DNA of 64,000 nt from NCBI GenBank assembly GCA_947630925.1, contig CANRJM010000003.1, forward strand, positions 62,001 through 126,000, given 5' to 3'. Position numbers and translations under genes: made by a program. Each line of letters starts with the position of its first letter. The first letter of the stretch is position 1. Shown piece by piece: positions 38,812 to 46,243 of this stretch. Source of the stretch: an uncultured Lachnospiraceae bacterium (GTDB lineage Bacteria > Bacillota > Clostridia > Lachnospirales > Lachnospiraceae). The notes below the pieces were generated by a model. That model saw only the letters and a program-made list of their open reading frames with translations. It made no database searches and was not told the origin of the DNA.

Positions 38812-39420
38812 TTAAGCCGTCAAACTCATTTTCTCTGATTTAATCGCTTTCTCCAAATGATCAAATGCCAACTCCAATGCCTTCATATTGCCGTCAATCA
38901 CTTCCGGCTTCTTTGCAAATTTATGCTCATAGGAAGCGCGCATTTCCGTAATAAATTTTTCTCTCGGCATAACCCCGCTGACAGCCACCGTTGCCGCAAG
39001 CATTGGCGAATTCGGGAAGTTCTTGCCAAGTGTCTCCATAGAGATTTTTCTGGCGTCAATGGTAAATACCCGTCCTTCATAGCCGTTCAGGCGGCCGGCA
39101 ATCTCCTCTTTGGCTTTTGCCGTATTGACAATAATCGCCCCGGTCTTCTTTAACCCTGCGGTAACGTCCACAGAGTCAAGCAGTGTTTCATCCACTACCA
39201 CGACATAATCCGGATGGTATATATTCGAATGAACACGGATCTTATCAGCGCTAATCCGGTTATATGCAGTAATTGGCGCACCCATGCGCTCCGGGCCGTA
39301 CTCCGGAAATCCCTGTACATTTTGTCCAGTCTTAAATGCAACATCTGCAAGTAATAGTGCCGCTGTCTTAGCGCCCTGCCCACCGCGGCCATGCCATCTG
39401 ATCTCAATTCCGTTCTTCAT
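38812..39420 (-). CDS. porG: 2-oxoacid:ferredoxin oxidoreductase, gamma subunit
   Basis: A 202-residue subunit with the N-terminal signature EIRWHGRGGQGAKTAALLLA and FPEYGPERMGAPI. The ATG at 39420 is 6 bases from GGAGG; another ATG two codons earlier is too close to it. First gene of the porG-porD-porA-porB-lysR unit. Confidence 0.93.
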   Translation of the reverse strand: MKNGIEIRWHGRGGQGAKTAALLLADVAFKTGQNVQGFPEYGPERMGAPITAYNRISADKIRVHSNIYHPDYVVVVDETLLDSVDVTAGLKKTGAIIVNTAKAKEEIAGRLNGYEGRVFTIDARKISMETLGKNFPNSPMLAATVAVSGVMPREKFITEMRASYEHKFAKKPEVIDGNMKALELAFDHLEKAIKSEKMSLTA

Positions 39421-39453
39421 AATCATCCTCCATTACTAAATTCTTATGATTGA

Positions 39454-39489
39454 TGAATTTCATTCAACTCTTTGTTTGAATTTATTCAA
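39454..39489. promoter_or_regulatory. Two inverted repeats before porG, candidate operator
   Basis: TGAAT-TTC-ATTCA (39454-39466) and TTGAA-TTTA-TTCAA (39476-39489) lie just downstream of the -10 element of the likely por promoter. Related half-sites and placement near the start point suit a transcription factor, possibly the LysR encoded in the operon. Confidence 0.4.
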
Positions 39490-39497
39490 CATTTTTT

Positions 39498-39525
39498 ATT
39501 ATATATCGGTTTTTGGAATTGTAAA
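39498..39525 (-). promoter_or_regulatory. Likely promoter of the por operon
   Basis: Minus strand: -35 TTTACA (39520-39525), 16-bp spacer, -10 TATAAT (39498-39503), about 80 bp upstream of porG. Confidence 0.55.
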
Positions 39526-39536
39526 GAGCTTTGTGC

Positions 39537-39567
39537 AATATTTTTCATTTTTATCATGAAAAATATT
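39537..39567. repeat. Perfect 12-bp AT-rich inverted repeat
   Basis: AATATTTTTCAT (39537-39548) and ATGAAAAATATT (39556-39567) with a 7-nt spacer, between the AICAR transformylase gene end and the por promoter. It may end the upstream transcript or bind a regulator; there is no clean T-tract. Confidence 0.55.
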
Positions 39568-39643
39568 CATCTATTACAGAATCACTTGCCTTAAACTGTA
39601 CACCAGGACGACAAAAAGTGAAACTATCCCAAACCATATCCCA

Positions 39644-40819
39644 TTAGTGATGGAACAGACGGATACCCGTAAAGCACATGGCAATACCATGTTTATTACA
39701 TGCCTCGATTACCTCTCCATCGCGGATTGAGCCGCCCGGCTGCGCAATATATCTTACACCGCTTCGAAAAGCTCTTTCTACATTATCGCTAAATGGGAAG
39801 AATGCATCGGATCCAAGCGTCACATCCGTTGCCTGTGCAAGCCATGCATCTTTCTCCTCTCTGGTAAATACCGGCGGTTTCTCCGTAAAGACTTTCTGCC
39901 ACTCTCCGTCGGCCAGTACGTCCATATAATCTTCGCCAATATAAAGGTCAATCGCATTATCCCGGTTGGCGCGTTTCATATCTTTTAAAAATGGGAGATT
40001 CAGCACCTGTGGGGACTGGCGCAAAAGCCAGTTATCCGCCTTATTTCCCGCCAGTCTTGTACAATGGATCCTGGACTGCTGCCCTGCGCCCACACCGATT
40101 GCCTGTCCATTCTTTACAAAGCAAACGGAATTGGACTGTGTATATTTTAACGTAATCATAGCAATCGCCATATCAATTTTGGCGGCGTCCGGAATCTCCT
40201 TCTTCTCCGTTACAACATTGCTAAAGAAATCTTTATCAATATTTAATTCATTTCTTCCCTGTTCAAAGGTAATGCCGAACACCTCTTTATGCTCAATCGG
40301 TTCCGGCTCATACGCAGGATCTATCTGTATAATCGCATAATTTCCCTTTTTCTTATCCTTTAACAGTTCCAATGCTTCCGGTTCATAGCCGGGCGCGATA
40401 ATCCCATCCGAAAACTCGCGCTTGATAATCGTTGCCGTTGACACATCACATACATCCGAAAGCGCAATAAAGTCGCCGTAAGAAGACATACGGTCGGCCC
40501 CCCTCGCTCTGGCGTAGGCGCAGGCAAGCGGCGATAATTCCCCCAGATCATCTACCCAGTAAATTTTGGCTTCTACTTCACTGAGCGGAAGTCCTACGGC
40601 CGCCCCTGCCGGCGATACATGCTTAAAGGAAGTCGCCGCCGGAAGCCCGGTTGCTTTCTTTAATTCTTTTACTAACTGCCAGCCATTGAAAGCATCCAGA
40701 AAATTAATATAACCCGGTTTGCCATTTAAGACCTCAATCGGCAATTCTCCTTCTTTCATAAAAATCTTAGACGGCTTCTGGTTCGGATTACACCCGTATT
40801 TTAATTCTAACTCTTTCAT
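39644..40819 (-). CDS. Stand-alone AICAR formyltransferase (PurH C-terminal type)
   Basis: A 391-residue enzyme formylating AICAR with 10-formyl-THF, the ninth step of purine synthesis. It matches the transformylase domain of PurH only: MKELELKYGCNPNQKPSKI, TSFKHVSPAGAA (catalytic Lys/His), RGADRMSSYGDFIALSD and the C-terminal IRLFHH. The N-terminal IMP cyclohydrolase domain of bifunctional PurH is absent; the next gene upstream supplies that activity in a different fold. AAGGAGGTTACC before the ATG. Confidence 0.9.
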   Translation of the reverse strand: MKELELKYGCNPNQKPSKIFMKEGELPIEVLNGKPGYINFLDAFNGWQLVKELKKATGLPAATSFKHVSPAGAAVGLPLSEVEAKIYWVDDLGELSPLACAYARARGADRMSSYGDFIALSDVCDVSTATIIKREFSDGIIAPGYEPEALELLKDKKKGNYAIIQIDPAYEPEPIEHKEVFGITFEQGRNELNIDKDFFSNVVTEKKEIPDAAKIDMAIAMITLKYTQSNSVCFVKNGQAIGVGAGQQSRIHCTRLAGNKADNWLLRQSPQVLNLPFLKDMKRANRDNAIDLYIGEDYMDVLADGEWQKVFTEKPPVFTREEKDAWLAQATDVTLGSDAFFPFSDNVERAFRSGVRYIAQPGGSIRDGEVIEACNKHGIAMCFTGIRLFHH

Positions 40820-40849
40820 GGTAACCTCCTTGTACGATTTGTAATATGT

Positions 40850-41563
40850 TTATTTGTTTTTATTTACGATGATGGATTCATATTTTCCTGTTTCAATATC
40901 AATATAACGGACAAACAGCGATACCTTATTGTCCGGATTCAGATTTTCCCAGATCCGTTCGGTAAACGCCTTTTGATCCTCCGGAACTGCAATGCGCTTT
41001 GGTTCTCCTTCAAAGCTTGGCAGCGGATTTCCATCGCACCGGTATGTATGAATAAAATGTCCCTCGCCTGCAACGGGGTTCGTATAGGAAAACAGATAGC
41101 GGTTACATGCCTCCGGATTTCCCTGATTGCTTTTTAAAATAGACATGGCATAATTATAGGCGCCGTTTTCAATATGCATAATACCGGATATTCTTGGCGT
41201 ATAGTTTGGAGCATCCGGTTCAAACTCTCTGGTACGCAAAGCCTGTTCAAATGTCTGCTGCCTGTCCATACATTCATATATCGTATCTGTCTGGTCTCCA
41301 TTTGTTACGATGGTTTTATTTCCCAGCACGCGGACAGGCGCGTAAATGATCAGGCTCGGATCACTCAGTTTAGAAGGATCAAACGCCTGTGTGCGGATTC
41401 CTTCTCCCTCTTCCACAAAAATCCGATTTCTGCTATTTTCACTTCTTCCCATAATAAAATATGCCGCAACCGCATATTTTCCGCTTTCAGACTTGCCAAG
41501 TATAATTCCGCGTCCCGGATATGTATTTTCTCTCAAGTCCTGTTCCAGTGATATCATCTGCAT
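40850..41563 (-). CDS. purO: IMP cyclohydrolase, PurO-like (archaeal type)
   Basis: A 237-residue protein of the PurO/IMP_cyclohyd family: NTYPGRGIILGKS, AAYFIMGRSENSRNRIF, and NPVAGEGHFIHTYRCDGNPLPSF. It would close FAICAR to IMP, complementing the stand-alone transformylase 30 bp downstream. The fold is unrelated to the PurH cyclohydrolase domain. ATG at 41563 with GGAGG at spacing 10; a second ATG two codons later is possible. Confidence 0.85.
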   Translation of the reverse strand: MQMISLEQDLRENTYPGRGIILGKSESGKYAVAAYFIMGRSENSRNRIFVEEGEGIRTQAFDPSKLSDPSLIIYAPVRVLGNKTIVTNGDQTDTIYECMDRQQTFEQALRTREFEPDAPNYTPRISGIMHIENGAYNYAMSILKSNQGNPEACNRYLFSYTNPVAGEGHFIHTYRCDGNPLPSFEGEPKRIAVPEDQKAFTERIWENLNPDNKVSLFVRYIDIETGKYESIIVNKNK

Positions 41564-41689
41564 TGCATCATGTCCTCCTTCTGTATAAAATGTCTTGTTG
41601 ACTTGCTGCTATCTTCTTTACCGGTTTCTATATCAATCCGGATGTTACCTGGATCCTATATAGCAAAATACACTATTCCATAAAAAAAT

Positions 41690-42220
41690 TCAACTGCTAA
41701 CTTCTGTTTTTTGAACGGCAAGCTGCAGCCTGCCGCCCCACTCTTCTATCAACCGTTCAAGACTCCATGCGGCATTCGCCGGACTGGTTGACGGCAGCTT
41801 TTCAATAGGCATTGCCGTATCTTTTTTCGCATATTTCTGATACAGATCGTACGATTTTCCTCCATTTGCATACAGCTTTTGAATCTTAGACTCTGCTAAT
41901 ATAGCCGTAAAATCATTTACTGTAACATTTTTGATGGAACTGTCACTGGAACCAATGATATCGCACGAAGCAATGACATCCCAAACCGCGATATGGTTTT
42001 TTTTGAGCATCGTTATTTTTTCTTCGATCCCCTGCGGCACTTCTGCGCCTACAATGGCGGCGATCACTTTCCAGAAGCGGTTCTGCGGATGCCCGTAATA
42101 AAACTGCTGTTCTCTGGATTTTACGGACGGAAAGGAACCCAGGATCAGCACGCGGCTTTCCCGGTCATAAACCGGCTCAAACGTATGCGTAACATGAATA
42201 TATCCTTCTTTTCCTGTCAT
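41690..42220 (-). CDS. DNA-deoxyinosine glycosylase (uracil-DNA glycosylase family 6)
   Basis: A 176-residue UDG-superfamily enzyme that removes hypoxanthine (deaminated adenine) from DNA. It shows LILGSFPSVKSREQQFYYGHPQNRFW (motif 1 region with Asn), and the C-terminal KLPSTSPANAAW (motif 2). The frame runs 46 codons upstream into aroB, but AGGG before the ATG at 42220 and family length support the start given. It is 34 bp after aroB. Confidence 0.88.
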   Translation of the reverse strand: MTGKEGYIHVTHTFEPVYDRESRVLILGSFPSVKSREQQFYYGHPQNRFWKVIAAIVGAEVPQGIEEKITMLKKNHIAVWDVIASCDIIGSSDSSIKNVTVNDFTAILAESKIQKLYANGGKSYDLYQKYAKKDTAMPIEKLPSTSPANAAWSLERLIEEWGGRLQLAVQKTEVSS

Positions 42221-42254
42221 TTTTTCCCTGCTCTTTCTCTGTCGTTTTTCTTCC

Positions 42255-43367
42255 TTACAGCTCCATAATAATCTCACGCGCTGTCTCTTCCGCAACAGGC
42301 GTTGCAAAATTTCCCTTTTCAAATTCCACAACGTCCCCGATACCACGCTGTACCACAAATCGAAGCACGCCGTTTTTTACCTTTTTATCGGTATATAATT
42401 TTCTGACCAGCGCATCCCGGTCAATATCATCCGGAATCCTAACCGGAAGCCCTGCTGCTGCAAGCAGATCAGAAACTTCCTGTATCTGCTCTAACGTCAT
42501 ATAGCCAAGCCGGTGGGACAGTTTCATCTGTGCGATCATTCCAACCGAAACAGCCTCTCCATGGGATAACCGGTAACCGCTTACCGTTTCAAGAGCGCGT
42601 CCTACGGTATGACCGAGATTTAAGATTTCCCGCAGTCCGCTTTCCCTTTCATCCTGCTCTACCACATGATATTTAATCTTGCAATTTTCTTCGGCAACAT
42701 ATTCACACGCCTTCCTGTCGATGGATAAAATGTCAGAAATATTTTCTTTTAAAAAATCAAAAAATTCCCGGCTTGCCATGCAGGCATGCTTAATCGTCTC
42801 CGCCATGCCGCTTGCAATCTGCTCCTTCGGAAGCGTCTTCCATGTCGCAATATCCAGATACACTTTCTGCGGCTGATAAAATAAGCCAATCAGATTGGTT
42901 GCCAACGGAGTGTCTACCGCCGTTTTTCCTCCAACAGAGGCATCCGCTGCCGCTAACAATGTCGTTGCATAATTGATAAACGGCACGCCTCTCCCATAAG
43001 TTCCGGCAAGGAAGCCTGCCAAATCTGTAACTACGCCGCCGCCAACCGCAATAATACAGCAATCTCTTCGATATCCCTTTTCAAGCATCTGATCTTCCAG
43101 CATCGCTTTGGTTTCCCGCGTTTTGCTCTTCTCCCCCGCTTCAAAAACAAAAAGGTCGGTCTCATATCCGGACTGCCTCAACAGATTGCAGATATTCTGC
43201 GCATACAAATCTTTGACAATACTGTCTGTAATAACGGCAAACTTTCTGATATTTCCCACCAGACCATCCTTTAAATCCTCTATCAGTCCCGCCTCTAACG
43301 CAAACCCGACTTCAATCGGATAACTGTCATCTACTACTTTTTTTAATTCCACATGAAATACACTCAT
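42255..43367 (-). CDS. aroB: 3-dehydroquinate synthase
   Basis: A 370-residue NAD- and Zn-dependent enzyme, second step of the shikimate pathway. Motifs: AVGGGVVTDLAGFLAGTYGRG, TTLLAAADASVGGKTAVD, GMAETIKHAC, and the zinc ligands in LNLGHTVGRALE and LSHGEAVSVGM. Start follows GGGAGAAGGATGA. It overlaps the 3' end of the ATP-grasp gene by 41 nt, which is long for a natural overlap but both frames look real. Confidence 0.95.
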   Translation of the reverse strand: MSVFHVELKKVVDDSYPIEVGFALEAGLIEDLKDGLVGNIRKFAVITDSIVKDLYAQNICNLLRQSGYETDLFVFEAGEKSKTRETKAMLEDQMLEKGYRRDCCIIAVGGGVVTDLAGFLAGTYGRGVPFINYATTLLAAADASVGGKTAVDTPLATNLIGLFYQPQKVYLDIATWKTLPKEQIASGMAETIKHACMASREFFDFLKENISDILSIDRKACEYVAEENCKIKYHVVEQDERESGLREILNLGHTVGRALETVSGYRLSHGEAVSVGMIAQMKLSHRLGYMTLEQIQEVSDLLAAAGLPVRIPDDIDRDALVRKLYTDKKVKNGVLRFVVQRGIGDVVEFEKGNFATPVAEETAREIIMEL

Positions 43368-44727
43368 TCATCCTTCTCCCTTCGTTTCTTTCCCCAGTTA
43401 AAACCAGGGTCGGCACGGAACGCTCATTGCCATGCGACGCGATAATGCCTCCATCGGACAATCTGGAGAAAACGCCGGCAAATGTTCCATTATAGACATA
43501 CAGTCCTGCCATATTAATAAATTCCTTTAATTTTCCGTCCCCGTTGATAAAATCAATATTGATGGTACGATATTGCGGACAATACCTCTGACAGATATAA
43601 TGCGTATCTATATGCTCCTGCACAATCTGTTTCCACTCCTCCGGGGAATAATCTATCCCCGCAAAAACTCCATTCGAGGCATAGGAATCTAATGGCTTGA
43701 TAATAAAGGCATCCTTCTTCCTAAACAGATTTTCCAAGTCAACCTTCCCGCTTTCCAACATTTCCGTATACGGTATATGTTTCTGAATAAACTCCCATTC
43801 CTCTTCTGTCAGAAAACATTTTGTACGCTCCAGATGCAGAACATGAAACAGCCACTTATTATGAATAATCTGCGTCGTAAAGGAGCCTGCCAAAAATACA
43901 TTCTGATCCAGTACAGCCCGGATAAACGGCTGTACCCTGTCATAATATTTCATAATATCCGATGTCACGGCGCGGCGGTAAATCGCATCAATCCGCATAC
44001 CGGACGGAGAATATAACCTCCCTTCCCGGTATACCAGTTTTTGGATATCACAAACTTCACAAAGCATACCCGCCTTCTGAAAATGTCTTGCAAATTCTTC
44101 AAATTCACGTATCGTACCATTCTCCAAAAAGTCCACAATGGCAACCTGCGGCATTTTCCCCGCCTCTGCTTTCTGATAGGAACGGTACATTGACAAAAAA
44201 CTCTCTACCCAACTGTCAAAAAGTTCAAACGAATCCATTGTATATTTCTGCAGCATCTTCTGATGCGCCGGATTTAAAAGCAGGGCTTCATTTAAAATCC
44301 GATCCTCATTCATCGCGCTTGTTCCATCTGTATTGATTTCACAAAAATAAAAATTGGACGTATCCTCCTGATAAAAAATATCAAAACGCGCAATCGGAAG
44401 GACGCTGTCATATAAACACGGCGTTACAATCAAGGCTTCTAACTCTTTGGAAAAAGGAAAGAAAGCACGATACTCTTCACTTCTTAGATATTCGCATATT
44501 ATCTTTTCAAAAATCCGATAGGTCACAGACACAATCCGGGAAAAATCTGCGATCATTTCTTTCGTATATACCTTTGGAATCTGCAAAGTTTTAGAAAAAC
44601 AATGATCTTTATAATACAGCGGCGTACGATCCAAATAGGCCTGCATCTGCATTGCGCCCTGCCTGTTCTCCTCATAATTTTCCCGTATCAATTTACTATA
44701 TTCTTCGTTTATTGCATCTGTTTTCAT
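43327..44727 (-). CDS. Glutathionylspermidine-synthase-like ATP-grasp ligase
   Basis: A 466-residue protein of the circularly permuted ATP-grasp type. FYFCEINTDGTSAMNED and the late FIIKPLDSYASNGVFAG (phosphate-binding lysine, Gly loop) match the glutathionylspermidine synthase ATP-grasp core; TINIDFINGDGKLKEFINMAGLYV is near the end. Enzymes of this type form an amide bond on a peptide carboxylate. It is 25 bp downstream of a glutamate-cysteine ligase family gene, so the product of that enzyme is the likely substrate. The amidase domain of E. coli Gss is absent. Product not known. Start: GGGAGAATGAAGTT-ATG. Confidence 0.7.
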   Translation of the reverse strand: MKTDAINEEYSKLIRENYEENRQGAMQMQAYLDRTPLYYKDHCFSKTLQIPKVYTKEMIADFSRIVSVTYRIFEKIICEYLRSEEYRAFFPFSKELEALIVTPCLYDSVLPIARFDIFYQEDTSNFYFCEINTDGTSAMNEDRILNEALLLNPAHQKMLQKYTMDSFELFDSWVESFLSMYRSYQKAEAGKMPQVAIVDFLENGTIREFEEFARHFQKAGMLCEVCDIQKLVYREGRLYSPSGMRIDAIYRRAVTSDIMKYYDRVQPFIRAVLDQNVFLAGSFTTQIIHNKWLFHVLHLERTKCFLTEEEWEFIQKHIPYTEMLESGKVDLENLFRKKDAFIIKPLDSYASNGVFAGIDYSPEEWKQIVQEHIDTHYICQRYCPQYRTINIDFINGDGKLKEFINMAGLYVYNGTFAGVFSRLSDGGIIASHGNERSVPTLVLTGERNEGRRMNECISCGIKKSSR

Positions 44728-44752
44728 AACTTCATTCTCCCTCTCCAACCTT

Positions 44753-46069
44753 TCACTGTGACCAGAATTTCCCAGATATGCTTTCCAGATATTTTTGTTC
44801 GGCTTTTGGCAAATATTCCGGCGCCTTTTTAAAGAGCCGGCGACAGACATCCATTAACTGCTTTCCATATACGTATGCCTTTCTTCCTTCCCTCTGAATC
44901 GCTCTCTCCGCCCGCCTGATCTGTTCTTCCGAAATAGTTCCTATCTGTATCTCATGATCAATGGCATCTATAACCTCCGGCGCATACATCAGCCCTTTAA
45001 CCAGCGCAGCATACCCCAGCATCTGGTCAGACGGCATCGAATCCATCCCACGTATTTCTATATAATTTTTCAGCCGGACATCCGGAAATGCCATTGACAT
45101 GATATGCCAGACCGCTTCTTTTGAAATCGTCTCCTGCTTCCAGATCTGTGCCGGCGTGAGACTTCCTACATTAGCTGCGTCCATTTCCATGGTCCCTTCT
45201 TTCCACTGTTTTCCACGGAGGAAAGAAGGCGGCATATATTCTTTCGGGCAATAGACAAGCGGCATATTCCAGAGGTACTCCGCATAACTGCGAAATGTAA
45301 ACTCTCCCGACACAGCTCCCGGCACAATTCCTGTACGCGCCCTGTCTACTCTGTCCCAAATCCGACTTCTTTGAAGCAGCAGTTTGTTTTCCTTTCCCTC
45401 GTATACAGCCGTATGGTCGGTTAAAAATTTAAAGATGGGCGTTAAGATATATCCTGCCTGAAATTTTTTTCGAAAATCATCACAGGACATATAGTCAATC
45501 GAAATCTGAGTCGAAGCGGTAGCGCGCATCATCTCGCGTCCTCCGGTACCAATCTTAGCAAAATAAGCATCCATAACATGGTATCGTTCCTTGGGAATCA
45601 GGGTAAGCTCCTCTGCCCTTGCACGGGGATGATATCCTGCCGTAACGCATTCTGCCCGGCAATCCTCTAAAACCACATCCAAACGCTCTCTGAAATCCCG
45701 ATAAATTGTTTCAATATCCGCTATGTATTCCCTTGGCGAAATACTGATTTCTAACTGTGCGGCAGGCTCAAGGGAGAGAGAAAAGCAATCGGTGGAAATT
45801 CCGGAAAGGATATTCGCGCGTCCGTCCCCTCCGCTCCCTCTCGCATAAACGGCTTTTGCATTGGGATAGATTTCCAATAGTCTGTCCAGAATATAATGGA
45901 CGCCTTTTTTCCCTTCATAGGAAACCGCCTCCTGCGTATCTTTTTTCACAATAAAATGCTCCAACTCTACTCCAAGATTTCTCGTATGGGCAGACTTGCA
46001 GCCTGCATAAAAGACTTCCTCAATCCTGTCTATATTCTGCTTATGTAAACGTTCCGACGTTTCTGTCAC
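44753..46069 (-). CDS. Glutamate-cysteine ligase family 2 (GCS2-like)
   Basis: A 438-residue carboxylate-amine ligase: GVELEHFIV (metal Glu), LEPAAQLEISISP, ATASTQISIDY and KNYIEIRGMDSMPSDQML. These fit the plant/proteobacterial GshA branch, which makes gamma-glutamylcysteine. GTG start with TAGGAG nine bases upstream (a TTG three codons earlier sits on the site itself). First gene of a pair with the ATP-grasp ligase. Whether the acceptor is cysteine or another amine cannot be told from sequence. Confidence 0.8.
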   Translation of the reverse strand: MTETSERLHKQNIDRIEEVFYAGCKSAHTRNLGVELEHFIVKKDTQEAVSYEGKKGVHYILDRLLEIYPNAKAVYARGSGGDGRANILSGISTDCFSLSLEPAAQLEISISPREYIADIETIYRDFRERLDVVLEDCRAECVTAGYHPRARAEELTLIPKERYHVMDAYFAKIGTGGREMMRATASTQISIDYMSCDDFRKKFQAGYILTPIFKFLTDHTAVYEGKENKLLLQRSRIWDRVDRARTGIVPGAVSGEFTFRSYAEYLWNMPLVYCPKEYMPPSFLRGKQWKEGTMEMDAANVGSLTPAQIWKQETISKEAVWHIMSMAFPDVRLKNYIEIRGMDSMPSDQMLGYAALVKGLMYAPEVIDAIDHEIQIGTISEEQIRRAERAIQREGRKAYVYGKQLMDVCRRLFKKAPEYLPKAEQKYLESISGKFWSQ

Positions 46070-46149
46070 AATCCTCAACTCCTACCAACATTTCCGGCAT
46101 TTCCATCATATTTCCGTCCCGTACAGCAATACCTTTCCTATAAACAGTA

Positions 46150-46178
46150 AGTATATAACAAATTGGATAAAAGTACAA
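46150..46178 (-). promoter_or_regulatory. Promoter of the GCS2/ATP-grasp pair
   Basis: Minus strand: -35 TTGTAC (46173-46178), 17-bp spacer, -10 TATACT (46150-46155). Its integrity means that the phage inserted upstream of 46178. Confidence 0.55.
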
Positions 46179-46224
46179 ACAAATTTCTTTCCTTCGGAAT
46201 ACAATGATTGCGCAAATAAAATAA

Positions 46225-46243
46225 GGACAGGCTTATGCTGTCC
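46225..46243 (-). terminator. Terminator of the serine recombinase gene
   Basis: Minus strand: GGACAG-CATAAGC-CTGTCC followed by TTATTTTATTT. It spans the recombinase stop codon and separates the phage from the GCS2 promoter. Confidence 0.65.

Noticed and set aside
46079..46232. tRNA gene as integration target
   Set aside because: No tRNA-like cloverleaf or TTCGA-type arm at the left border; the insertion lies in an upstream region of the GCS2 gene.
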